Shown here: piece after piece, positions 18,619 to 26,564 of the stretch
Position numbering within the stretch: the first letter of the stretch is position 1
Layout: each line of letters starts with the position of its first letter
Source: Plut-88900 sp963668115
GTDB lineage: Bacteria > Chloroflexota > Dehalococcoidia > Plut-88900
Direction of reading: 5' to 3'
NCBI GenBank assembly: GCA_963668115.1
Contig: OY764147.1
Location: 2,418,001 to 2,482,000, forward strand
DNA: 64,000 bases
The notes under the pieces: generated by a model
The model's database searches: none
What the model saw: the letters and a program-made list of their open reading frames with translations, nothing else
What the model was told of the DNA's origin: nothing
Made by a program: the position numbers and the translations under genes

Positions 18619-19014
18619 ATGGCACTCACCCTCGACGAATCGATCAAGCTGTGCGAAGCCGCTATAGCTAAGGCAAATGAGCTGGGAATCAAGATCAGCG
18701 TAGCCGTATGCGACCCGGGTGGAAGACTGAAAGCCTTCGCCAGGATGGACGGGGCCATCTGGGCCAGCGTCTACGGGTCCCAGGGCAAGGCCACCACGTC
18801 CGTAGGGTTTGGCCGACCCAGCGTTATGCTCCAGGAGCGCGCCGACCACCCGACCATCAAGGGCATCATCGCTGCCTCCGGAAGCAACATGATACCGGGC
18901 CAGGGGGCGATACCCGTCATCAGGGACGGAGTCGTGGAGGGGGCCTGTGGCGTAGGCGGTGGCACGGGCGAAGAGGACGAGATCTGCGCCCAAGCGGCTG
19001 TGGACTCCCTCTAG
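18619..19014 (+). CDS. HbpS/GlcG (DUF336) family protein
   Basis: A 131-residue protein: LTLDESIKLCEAAIAKANEL...ISVAVCDPGGRLKAFARMDGA, a block of Gly-rich turns, and IPVIRDGVVEGACGVGGGTGEEDE. This is the whole length of the GlcG/HbpS fold (haem-binding or cofactor-related octamer in some bacteria). Start chosen at ATG 18619 from a strong Shine-Dalgarno. Convergent with the inositol-phosphate synthase gene, 20 bp between stops. The ligand here is unknown. Confidence 0.85.
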   Translation: MALTLDESIKLCEAAIAKANELGIKISVAVCDPGGRLKAFARMDGAIWASVYGSQGKATTSVGFGRPSVMLQERADHPTIKGIIAASGSNMIPGQGAIPVIRDGVVEGACGVGGGTGEEDEICAQAAVDSL

Positions 19015-19034
19015 GCCCACCCCCGCTCCTAGCC

Positions 19035-20543
19035 CTAGTCGGGCCTGTAGTACTCCATCCCTAGGTGGGTTATCTGCTCCTCGCCCATCAGCCAGCGTAG
19101 GGTGTTCTTCAGCTTCGTCTGCTGTATGAACAGGTCGTGCTCGGGATACACTGACGGCGCGTGCTGCGGGCTCTTGAAATAGAAGGACAGCCACTCCTGG
19201 ATACCAGCCAGCCCCGACCTCTGTGCCAGGTCCATGAACAGCACCAGGTCCAGCACCAGCGGCGCCGCCAGGATGGAGTCCGAGCAAAGGAAGTTGACCT
19301 TCAGCTGCATCCGCTTCCCTAGCCAGCCAAACAGGTCGATGTTGTCCCATCCCTCCTTGTTGTCGCCTCTCGGGGGGTAGTAGTTGATCCGCACCTTGTG
19401 GTAGGCGTCCGAGTAGAGTTCCGGGTACATCTCGGGCTGCAGGATGTACTCCAGCACCCCCAGCTTCGACTCTTCCTTCGTCCTGAAGTTCTCGGGCTCG
19501 TCCAGCACCTCGCCGTCCCGGTTCCCGAGAATATTCGTCGAGAACCAGCCGTCCATGCCCAGCATCCGGGCCTTGAGCATCGGGCCGATGACCGTCTTGA
19601 CCAGCGTCTGGCCCGTCTTGAAGTCCTTGCCGCATACGGGCACCCCCTGGTCTCGGGACAGCTTCTCTAAAGCAGGTATGTCCACGGTCAGGTTGGGCGC
19701 ACCGTTGGCGAAAGGCACGCCCTCCATCAGCGCCGCGTAGGCGTATATCATCGAAGGGGCGATTTTCTCGTCGTTGTCGTGCAGCGCCCCAACGAAATCT
19801 TCAATACCCTGGTGCACCTCGTTCTCGGTAACGAATTTTTCGGTCGAGGCACACCAGACCATGACCAGCCGGTCGCAGCCGTTCTCCTCTTTGAAGCGAC
19901 GGATGTCGCTGCGTATGGCATCAACGGCGGCTAGCTTGGAGTCCATTGACTTCACGTTCACGCCATCGATGCGCTTCACGTAGTCTTGGTCGAAGACCGC
20001 CGGCATTGGCTCGATAGACTTCAGGAAGTCGGCGATGGGTTCCACCTGGTCGTAGCGGTCCAGTACCCCGGCCTTTGCTGCCGCCTGGTAGGCGTTGTCG
20101 GGAATCGGGTCCCAGGCTCCGAAGACCAACTGGTTCAGATCGGCTAGGGGTACGAAGTCCTTGATTAGCGGGCTCCGACCGTCAGGCCTCTTGCCCAGGC
20201 GAATAGTCGCCATCTGCGACACCGACCCCACCGGGCTCCCCGTCCCCCGACGTATATGCTCAACCCCGGCGATGAATGTCGACGAAACCGCCCCCAGCCC
20301 CACCAGCAGGACCCCGAGCTTGCCGTCGGCGGGGCGCATGTCAGGCGATCCCGTCGCTACGAAGTCCTTAGGCTCCAGAGCGATGCCCTGCCCGTGCGCA
20401 ACCTCCAGCAACTTTTCGTGCCACTGCGAAGGTATTCGCCCCGTCCTCGCCCAGTGCTGTATCGTGCTCTGCCGCTTCCCCAGCAACGCCGCCAGCGCCG
20501 ACTGCCCCCCGAACCGTTCGATTATCTGCTTTGCATTATTCAT
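19035..20543 (-). CDS. ino1: Inositol-1-phosphate synthase with fused N-terminal HTH domain
   Basis: A 502-residue protein. Residues about 75-500 are a myo-inositol-1-phosphate synthase, which converts glucose 6-phosphate to inositol 1-phosphate with NAD: LLVGLGAVSSTFIAG (Rossmann), GKDFKTGQTLVKT, STNILGNRDGEVL, CSDSILAAPLVLDLVL. Residues 1-60 are a Cro/YdaS-type helix-turn-helix: QIIERFGGQSALAALLGKRQ, then STIQHWARTGRIPSQWHEKL. Family members normally start at the Rossmann fold, so the HTH is an addition. ATG 20543 is chosen; TTG 20552 is possible, and neither has a clear Shine-Dalgarno. TAACGA/TCGTTA repeats just upstream could be its own operator. Inositol would feed phosphatidylinositol or compatible solutes. 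Confidence 0.88.
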   Translation of the reverse strand: MNNAKQIIERFGGQSALAALLGKRQSTIQHWARTGRIPSQWHEKLLEVAHGQGIALEPKDFVATGSPDMRPADGKLGVLLVGLGAVSSTFIAGVEHIRRGTGSPVGSVSQMATIRLGKRPDGRSPLIKDFVPLADLNQLVFGAWDPIPDNAYQAAAKAGVLDRYDQVEPIADFLKSIEPMPAVFDQDYVKRIDGVNVKSMDSKLAAVDAIRSDIRRFKEENGCDRLVMVWCASTEKFVTENEVHQGIEDFVGALHDNDEKIAPSMIYAYAALMEGVPFANGAPNLTVDIPALEKLSRDQGVPVCGKDFKTGQTLVKTVIGPMLKARMLGMDGWFSTNILGNRDGEVLDEPENFRTKEESKLGVLEYILQPEMYPELYSDAYHKVRINYYPPRGDNKEGWDNIDLFGWLGKRMQLKVNFLCSDSILAAPLVLDLVLFMDLAQRSGLAGIQEWLSFYFKSPQHAPSVYPEHDLFIQQTKLKNTLRWLMGEEQITHLGMEYYRPD

Positions 20544-20590
20544 AATAGTCAATAGTAACGACTTTTTCGTTATTAGTCAAACTCAAATGG
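20543..20590. promoter_or_regulatory. Operator-like repeats upstream of HTH-inositol phosphate synthase
   Basis: AT-rich stretch with inverted repeat TAACGA-ctttt-TCGTTA (about 20555-20576) and direct repeats ATAGTCAA and TTAGTCAAA. It abuts the start codon of the HTH-bearing gene, where an autoregulator would bind. Purely a pattern call. Confidence 0.4.
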
Positions 20591-20629
20591 AAAACAGCGA
20601 CCAACAGACAGGTTAGTCAGCCGTGACGT

Positions 20630-20649
20630 GTGCGGTTCGCGAACCGCAC
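20630..20649. repeat. Perfect 20-bp palindrome
   Basis: GTGCGGTTCGCGAACCGCAC reads the same on both strands. It lies downstream of the DNA methylase stop (20686, minus strand) and upstream of the inositol-phosphate synthase start. It could be a terminator stem without a T-run, or a dimeric protein site. Confidence 0.7.
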
Positions 20650-20685
20650 CTGTGGGGGGAGAGGTCGAAGGGTCGAGCGAGTGCT

Positions 20686-21585
20686 TTAGTCAGCTAGATT
20701 CATCGGCAGACCTTGAAGCTGCCCCACCCTCGCCCGAGCATGCTCAACGTACGCCGGATTGATCTCATACCCTACGTACCGTCGCCCGGCCTCAACCGCC
20801 GCCTCCGCCGTCGTCCCCGACCCCATGAACGGGTCCAGCACAATATCGCCCACAAATGAGTAAAGGTTGATCAGCCTCAGCGGCAATTCCAGTGGGAAGG
20901 GAGCGGGGTGGTTGGCCTTCCGGGCGCTGGCGGCGGGAAAGCGCCAGATGCTCTTCGTGTACTCCAGGAACTCGTCCCGACCCACGCTGTTCTCACCCGT
21001 CACCCGACGCTTGTACGCATCCTTGCAAAAGACCAGGACGTACTCATGGACGTCCCTCAAGACCGGGTTGCTCGCCGACCTCCAGCTGCCCCACGCACAT
21101 GAAGTGCCCGCGCTGGCGCCCTTGTCCCAGATGATCTCGCCGCGCATCTGGAACCCGACCTCCCGGGCGATGTCCATGATGTCGACGTGCAGGGGTATGT
21201 AGGGCGTCCGCCCGACGTTGGCTATGTTCACGCACGCCCGACCCCCCTCCACCAGCACCCGGTGCGTTTCCCCCAGCACGTCTGAGAGCAGAGCCCGGTA
21301 CTCGGACAGGGAGAGGTCGTCATCGTAGTCCTTGCCGACGTTGTACGGCGGAGAGGTGATCATCAGGTGGACGGAGTTGTCCGGGAGGTGGTGCATGTCC
21401 CGAGCGTCGGCGCAATGGATGATGTCCAGTTGGTCGGGGGTGTTCTCGACGTACTCCGTAGACTCCCCGGCCCCGTTCCGCCGACCTTCATAGAGGCGCT
21501 TGGCATAGAAGGCCCTGGAGTCGTGCCCCTCTCGAGTCACGGTACCGAACGAGGAGGTCTTGCTGCGTTTTACAGTACGTGCCAC
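20686..21585 (-). CDS. Orphan DNA methyltransferase (N4/N6, site-specific)
   Basis: A 299-residue methylase. Motif IV is MITSPPYNVGKDYDDDLS (near residue 80) and the AdoMet motif is DPFMGSGTTAEAAVEAGRRYVGYE near the C-terminus, giving beta-class order. TSPPY is usual for N4-cytosine enzymes but does not exclude N6-adenine. No restriction gene is adjacent, so it may be a regulatory or protective orphan methylase. It follows the formate dehydrogenase genes on the same strand after 104 bp. GC-rich like its neighbours, so not obviously recent. Confidence 0.88.
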   Translation of the reverse strand: MARTVKRSKTSSFGTVTREGHDSRAFYAKRLYEGRRNGAGESTEYVENTPDQLDIIHCADARDMHHLPDNSVHLMITSPPYNVGKDYDDDLSLSEYRALLSDVLGETHRVLVEGGRACVNIANVGRTPYIPLHVDIMDIAREVGFQMRGEIIWDKGASAGTSCAWGSWRSASNPVLRDVHEYVLVFCKDAYKRRVTGENSVGRDEFLEYTKSIWRFPAASARKANHPAPFPLELPLRLINLYSFVGDIVLDPFMGSGTTAEAAVEAGRRYVGYEINPAYVEHARARVGQLQGLPMNLAD

Positions 21586-21689
21586 GGCTTCATTCTAAGC
21601 CTAAGCAGATGTGGCGGCTACAGCAGACGACCCACTCCCCCCGCTCATACTTCGAAGCCTCAGCACGAGCGGTCCCACCCCACCATCCC

Positions 21690-24437
21690 CTAAGGCCGCA
21701 TAACAGCCGTCATCGCCCGAGGCCCCTTCCTCACCTTCCTCGGCGAGGACTTGGGCTCGACGCGGACGGCGCAGACCTTGTACTCGGGAATCTTCGCCGA
21801 CGGATCGAAGGCCCGGTTGGTCAGGAAGTTCGCCGCCGACTCCCGCAGCTTCACGAAGGGCACGAATATCTCGCCCTCCCGCACCGCCTCCGTCACCGAC
21901 GCCCGGCCCTCCAGCTCTCCCCTCCTGGACTCCACCCGCACTTCTTCTTTATCTGAAATCCCCGCCCTTTTGGCGTCCTTGGGGTGGATTGAGACCTCCA
22001 ACTCGGGGGCCCGGGCCATAAGACCCTCCACCCGGCGGGTGATGGTGCCGCCGTGCCAGTGGTAGAGCATCCGGCCAGTGTTAAGGATCAGCGGGAATCG
22101 CCGGTTGGGAAGCTCGGCGGCAGGCTCCGTCTGCTCGACAGGTACGAACTTGCCGAGACCCCTTGGGAAGCTGTCCTCGTACAATATGGGGGTGCCGGGG
22201 TGGTCGGGGGTGGGGCAGGGCCACTGGATCCCGCCCTCGGTGTCCAATCGCTCATAGGTTATGCCGGCGATTATGGGCGTGAGGCCGGCCATTTCGTCAA
22301 AGATATCCTTGGAGTGGTCGTAGTCGAACTGGGACTCGTCCATGCCGAGCCTCCGGCACACCCGACGCGCCAGGTCCGAGGTTATATCCCAGTCAGCTCG
22401 ACTCTGCCCGACCGGTTCGATGGCCTTGCGCACCCTCTGCACCCGACGCTCGCTGTTGGTAAACGTCCCGTCCTTCTCGGCGAAGCTGGTCGCGGGGAGC
22501 ACCACGTCGGCAATCTCTGCCGTCTCGTTGAGGAAGATGTCCTGTACGACGAGGAATTTGAGGTTCTCGATGGCCTCACGTGCGTGGCGGAGGTCGGGCT
22601 CGCTGAGCAGCGGGTTCTCCCCAACCACGTACATCGCCTCCAGCCGACCCTCCTCGGCCTCCCTCATCATGTCGGTGACCACAAACCCAGACTCCTCGGG
22701 CAAGCGGCCGCCCCAGGCCCGTGCGAACTTCTCCAGGGACTCGGGGTCGAGATCCTGATAGCCGGGCAGGTTGCTTGGCGTGCATCCGGCATCGCCGCAG
22801 CCCTGGACGTTGTTCTGGCCCCGGAGCGGCGAAATCCCGTTGCCCCGACCCCCCATCTGCCCCGACACCAGTGCCAGGTTGAGCACGGCGTGGCAGTTGG
22901 CCGTGCCGTTGGTGTGCTGCGTCAGGCCCATGCCCCACACGAAGCACGAGCCGCTGAAGGGGGGTCGGGCGTAGATGCGGGCCGCCTCGATCATCTGCTC
23001 CTTCGGGACGCCGGTTATCGACTCCACGAAGTCGGGGGTGTACTGGGCCAGGGACGCCTTCCACTCCTCGAAACCCTCGGTGCGTTCTGCGACGAAATGC
23101 TCGTCGGCCAGCCCCTCGTCCAGGATGACCTTGGCCATACCGTTGAAGAGGGCCACGTCGGTGCCCGGTTTTTCGCGAAGCCACAGGTAGGCGTAGTCGC
23201 ACAGCTCGATGCGCTTCGGGTTGATGACAATTAGCTTGGCGCCGTACAGGTCGACGGCCTTGCGAAAGCGAGTTGCGGCTACCGGATGGTTGGCGCTCGG
23301 GTCACAGCCTGCGATGATCAAGCACCCGGCCTTTTCGTAGTCGAGATATGAGTTGCTGGTTGCCCCACTCCCGAGGGACCTGAGCATGGCCTCCACCGAT
23401 GGCGAGTGGCACAGCCTCGTGCAATGGTCGATGCTGTTGGTGCCCAGGGCCAGCCGCATGAACTTCTGCAGGACGTATCCGTCTTCGTTGGTGGCCTTGG
23501 CAGAAGCGAGGGCCGCCGTCGCGCCCCGGTGCTCGACCAGCTTGTCGGCGGTGTAGTCCAGGGCCTCGTCCCACGACGCCTCTGTGAAAACGCCGTTCTT
23601 GCGGATGAGGGGCGTAGTCAGCCTGTCGCCGTGATTCACGAACGTCACCCCAAACCGACCTTTGACACACAGCTTCCCGAGGCTCGACTGGTTCTCCGGA
23701 TCATCGTCAACCCACAGCACCTTGCCGTCGGAGTCGGTGTTGAGCACGATCCCACACCCCACCCCGCAGTAGGGGCACACGGTGGAGGTCTGCTTCACGG
23801 CATTGGCGGGGTCCAGCTTGGGTTCGATAGCGCCTGTAGGGCAGGCGGCCACGCAGGAGCCACAGGAGGTGCATATAGACTCGGCGATGGGTTCGTCACC
23901 GTAGGTGCCGATGAACGCGTCCTGCCCCCGACCTAGAATCGCAATCGCTCCGATCTGCTGCAGGTCCTGGCACGCCTCCACGCAGCGACCGCAGAGGATA
24001 CAGTCGTCCATCTCTACGGAGAAGAAGGGGTTGCTGGAGTCGGAGTGGTCTCGGGCCCGGGTCTCGTAGCCGGGTGTTAGAAGGTCGTGGAACCGGGAGG
24101 CGGTCTTGAGCTCCTTGTGCTCGGCGAGAGGTTGGCTAGGGGTCTCGGTCGGGAGCATGCCGAGGGTGAGGTCGAGTACACCCTGGCGGATGCGCCGCAC
24201 CTCGGGGCTATTGGTGTTGACAACCATGTTCTCGGAGACGGGGGTGTGGCATGAGGCTGGGAAGCCGCGTCGGCCCTCGACCTGCACCAGGCAAGTCCGG
24301 CATGCCCCGATGGCCGGCATGGCCGGGTCCTTGCACAGCTGGGGGATGTACGTCCCCGAGGCGTTAATCGCCTCCAGGATGGAACTCCCCTCCCGTGCCT
24401 CGACGGGCATCCCGTCTATTGTGAGCTTGATGGTCAC
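21690..24437 (-). CDS. fdsA: NAD-dependent formate dehydrogenase, molybdopterin alpha subunit
   Basis: A 915-residue subunit oxidising formate to CO2. N-terminal [2Fe-2S] ferredoxin domain (Cys in QLCKDPAMPAIGACRTC), two [4Fe-4S] clusters (CILCGRCVEAC and CTSCGSCVAACP, about residues 140-200), then the catalytic domain with CPYCGVGCGI and the bis-MGD region. The metal ligand position is Cys (DHCTRLCHSPSV), not selenocysteine. C-terminal dinucleotide-binding domain starts near LNTGRMLYHWHGG. Last of the fdsGBA genes, 21 bp after fdsB. Cofactor delivery is matched by mobA at the head of the run. Could work in reverse as a CO2 reductase; direction cannot be read. Confidence 0.92.
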   Translation of the reverse strand: MTIKLTIDGMPVEAREGSSILEAINASGTYIPQLCKDPAMPAIGACRTCLVQVEGRRGFPASCHTPVSENMVVNTNSPEVRRIRQGVLDLTLGMLPTETPSQPLAEHKELKTASRFHDLLTPGYETRARDHSDSSNPFFSVEMDDCILCGRCVEACQDLQQIGAIAILGRGQDAFIGTYGDEPIAESICTSCGSCVAACPTGAIEPKLDPANAVKQTSTVCPYCGVGCGIVLNTDSDGKVLWVDDDPENQSSLGKLCVKGRFGVTFVNHGDRLTTPLIRKNGVFTEASWDEALDYTADKLVEHRGATAALASAKATNEDGYVLQKFMRLALGTNSIDHCTRLCHSPSVEAMLRSLGSGATSNSYLDYEKAGCLIIAGCDPSANHPVAATRFRKAVDLYGAKLIVINPKRIELCDYAYLWLREKPGTDVALFNGMAKVILDEGLADEHFVAERTEGFEEWKASLAQYTPDFVESITGVPKEQMIEAARIYARPPFSGSCFVWGMGLTQHTNGTANCHAVLNLALVSGQMGGRGNGISPLRGQNNVQGCGDAGCTPSNLPGYQDLDPESLEKFARAWGGRLPEESGFVVTDMMREAEEGRLEAMYVVGENPLLSEPDLRHAREAIENLKFLVVQDIFLNETAEIADVVLPATSFAEKDGTFTNSERRVQRVRKAIEPVGQSRADWDITSDLARRVCRRLGMDESQFDYDHSKDIFDEMAGLTPIIAGITYERLDTEGGIQWPCPTPDHPGTPILYEDSFPRGLGKFVPVEQTEPAAELPNRRFPLILNTGRMLYHWHGGTITRRVEGLMARAPELEVSIHPKDAKRAGISDKEEVRVESRRGELEGRASVTEAVREGEIFVPFVKLRESAANFLTNRAFDPSAKIPEYKVCAVRVEPKSSPRKVRKGPRAMTAVMRP

Positions 24438-24458
24438 TGCTTCACCACAAAGCGTATT

Positions 24459-26066
24459 CTACTCCGCATTTGCCACCGCCTCCTCAAAAGCCTCCCGGAA
24501 GTGCGCCAGCCCCGACCTCACGGGACCCGGGGCCATCTGACCCAGGCCGCAGAGGGAACCGAACCCGACCACGTCGTTGAGGTAGGCCAGCTTCTCCAGC
24601 CCCGACCTCCCCTCCTCACCCCTCTGCACAGCGCCCAGCAGGTCCAGCATCCGCTTTGTTCCCTCGCGGCAGGGGGTGCACTTGGAGCACGACTCCGCCG
24701 CGTTGTACCTTGCCAGCCTTCTGACAACCTCCACGGGCGACACGCTGGTGTCGAACACCGTGATCCCGCCGGAGCCGAGGACCGCGCCCTCAGGGTCCAG
24801 CATCCCGGGGCCAATGGCTACGTCCAGCATCGACTCATTCAACAACCCACCCGACGGCCCTCCCGCTACCACTCCAATCACATCATATCCATCCGGCGGC
24901 CCACCCCCGACCCCGTAGACGATCTCTCGAACCGTCGTGCCCATGGGCACTTCCACGAGGCCGGGCCTCTGCACCCGGCCGCTCAGAGAGATGAGCTTGG
25001 TGCCGGGCGAGGGGTCTGCGCCGGGGTTAGCGAGGAGTGTGGGCAGGTTGCACAGGGTCTCGACGTTGTTTATCACCGTCGGCTGGCCCCACAGCCCCGA
25101 CTCCACGGGAAACGGAGGCTTGGTGCGAGGCACGTTTCTCTGCCCCTCAATGCTGTTCATCAGGGCGCTCTCTTCCCCTAGCACGTATCCCCCACCCCCC
25201 CGCCGCACCTCGATGTTCAAGTTGAAGTCGGCGCCCAGGACATTATCACCGGCCAGCCCCAACTCCCGAGCCACGTCCAGCGCATCCTCCACCCGACCTG
25301 CGGCTTCGTTGGCCTCACCGTTGACGTACAGGTAGGTCTTGTCCGCCCCGATGGCGTACGCAGCGATCGCTAGCCCCTCCAGCAGCATGAAGGGGTTGCC
25401 CTCCATGATGTGCCGGTCCTTGTATATACCCGGTTCACCCTCCTCGGCGTTGACTATCAGGTATCGAGGCGAACGCCCCGTGGCCCGGGCCCCGCGCCAC
25501 TTGATCCCCGCCGGGAAGTAGGCCCCGCCCCGGCCCCGGAGTTCGAGCCTGATGACCTCGTCGACCACCTGGTCGAGGGTCATGGAGCGCAGGACGTTAT
25601 CGAGCGTGGCGTAGCCGCCCCTGGCGACGTAGTCGTCGAGGCTGTGAGGGTCTATGTATCCGATATCCCTCATCACCCGACGCTCCTGCCTACCCCAGAA
25701 CCCCGACCCCTCACCCGCCGAAGGCCACGCCGCCGGCCTGCCCTTCCACGTCGACGAAGAGTCCGCTCGACCCGCGAGCCAGAAACTCAATATCTCGTTA
25801 ACGTCCGCAGGCCCGACGTGGGTCAGCCGGAAGGTGAGCCCTTCCGCCATTTCGATGATGACTACGGGGGCATCGTGGCATGCGCCGTCGCACCCGGCCA
25901 CCAGTACGGGAGACATTAGGCCTTTCTTGGCCACCGCGGCCTGAAGCAGCTGAAGCACCGCCCCCGCCCCGACAGTTCGCGTGCATCCGCCAAGCTGGAC
26001 AAGGGCCCTGGGGAAGCGCACCCGGGCCTCGCGGTCGGCCTTCGACTTTAGCTCGGAGTAATTCAT
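24459..26066 (-). CDS. fdsB: Formate dehydrogenase NADH/FMN-binding beta subunit (NuoF-like)
   Basis: A 535-residue diaphorase subunit. Residues 1-110 are a thioredoxin-like [2Fe-2S]-type domain (LGGCTRTVGAGA..., VAGCDGACHDAP). The NuoF part has the NADH motif RGRGGAYFPAGIKW (the usual Gly before FP is Tyr), the FMN/NADH stretch NAEEGEPGIYKDRHIMEGNP, and the [4Fe-4S] ligands ESCSKCTPCREG plus CGLG near the end. Transfers electrons from fdsA/fdsG to NAD+. ATG 26066 is chosen because its ATGA overlaps the fdsG stop, giving coupling; an upstream in-frame start would run through fdsG. Confidence 0.9.
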   Translation of the reverse strand: MNYSELKSKADREARVRFPRALVQLGGCTRTVGAGAVLQLLQAAVAKKGLMSPVLVAGCDGACHDAPVVIIEMAEGLTFRLTHVGPADVNEILSFWLAGRADSSSTWKGRPAAWPSAGEGSGFWGRQERRVMRDIGYIDPHSLDDYVARGGYATLDNVLRSMTLDQVVDEVIRLELRGRGGAYFPAGIKWRGARATGRSPRYLIVNAEEGEPGIYKDRHIMEGNPFMLLEGLAIAAYAIGADKTYLYVNGEANEAAGRVEDALDVARELGLAGDNVLGADFNLNIEVRRGGGGYVLGEESALMNSIEGQRNVPRTKPPFPVESGLWGQPTVINNVETLCNLPTLLANPGADPSPGTKLISLSGRVQRPGLVEVPMGTTVREIVYGVGGGPPDGYDVIGVVAGGPSGGLLNESMLDVAIGPGMLDPEGAVLGSGGITVFDTSVSPVEVVRRLARYNAAESCSKCTPCREGTKRMLDLLGAVQRGEEGRSGLEKLAYLNDVVGFGSLCGLGQMAPGPVRSGLAHFREAFEEAVANAE

Positions 26067-26536
26067 GACTGGGGTGGAGGGAATCGGGGGATGGCTTGGA
26101 GGCGAGTCACGGCGTCCTCGGGGGTGAGCCTGCCGAAGGGGCCGCCGCCCAGTTCCATCGCCGGGGCCATAGCGCACACGAACAGGCAGGGGGCCTCTTC
26201 CAGGGTTATGGTGCCGTCGTCGGTGGTCTCACCCACGCCGATACCCAAGTCCCCGCCCACAGCCTCCAGGATTTCGGCGCTGCCCTGCAGGTAGCAGGCC
26301 AGGCCTGCACAAACCCTGAGTACGAAACGACCGGGCTCTTTCAGCCGCAATTCAGGGAAGGAGGAAGCGACGCCGTGGACCTCGCTCTTCGGGACCTGGA
26401 GGTAGGCGCCGATCTCCTCCATGGCCCAGGTAGGGAGCCAGTGCAGCTCCTCTTGGACGGCGCGCAACACCGGAAGCAGGTGGGTCCTGTGACGCGGAAA
26501 GCCGCCGAGTATATCTTTTATCTGGTCCCTGTCCAA
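26063..26536 (-). CDS. fdsG: Formate dehydrogenase gamma subunit (NuoE-like [2Fe-2S])
   Basis: A 157-residue thioredoxin-like [2Fe-2S] protein. Four ligands are present as VCAGLAC (Cx4C) and CLFVCAMAP (Cx3C); the N-terminal helical part reads LLPVLRAVQEELHWLPTWAM. Its stop overlaps the fdsB start as ATGA. NuoE partners of about 155-165 residues are standard in NAD-dependent formate dehydrogenases and in complex I. Confidence 0.9.
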   Translation of the reverse strand: MDRDQIKDILGGFPRHRTHLLPVLRAVQEELHWLPTWAMEEIGAYLQVPKSEVHGVASSFPELRLKEPGRFVLRVCAGLACYLQGSAEILEAVGGDLGIGVGETTDDGTITLEEAPCLFVCAMAPAMELGGGPFGRLTPEDAVTRLQAIPRFPPPQS

Positions 26537-26564
26537 CGCCCCTCCCTACAGGGAATGGCGCAGA

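Noticed and set aside
18460..19635. A 391-codon minus-strand frame
   Set aside because: Overlaps the HbpS-like and inositol-phosphate synthase genes in other frames and is Gly/Ala/Arg-rich without motifs.
21690..24437. Selenocysteine in formate dehydrogenase
   Set aside because: The metal-ligand codon is Cys (CTRLCHSP) and no in-frame TGA is present.
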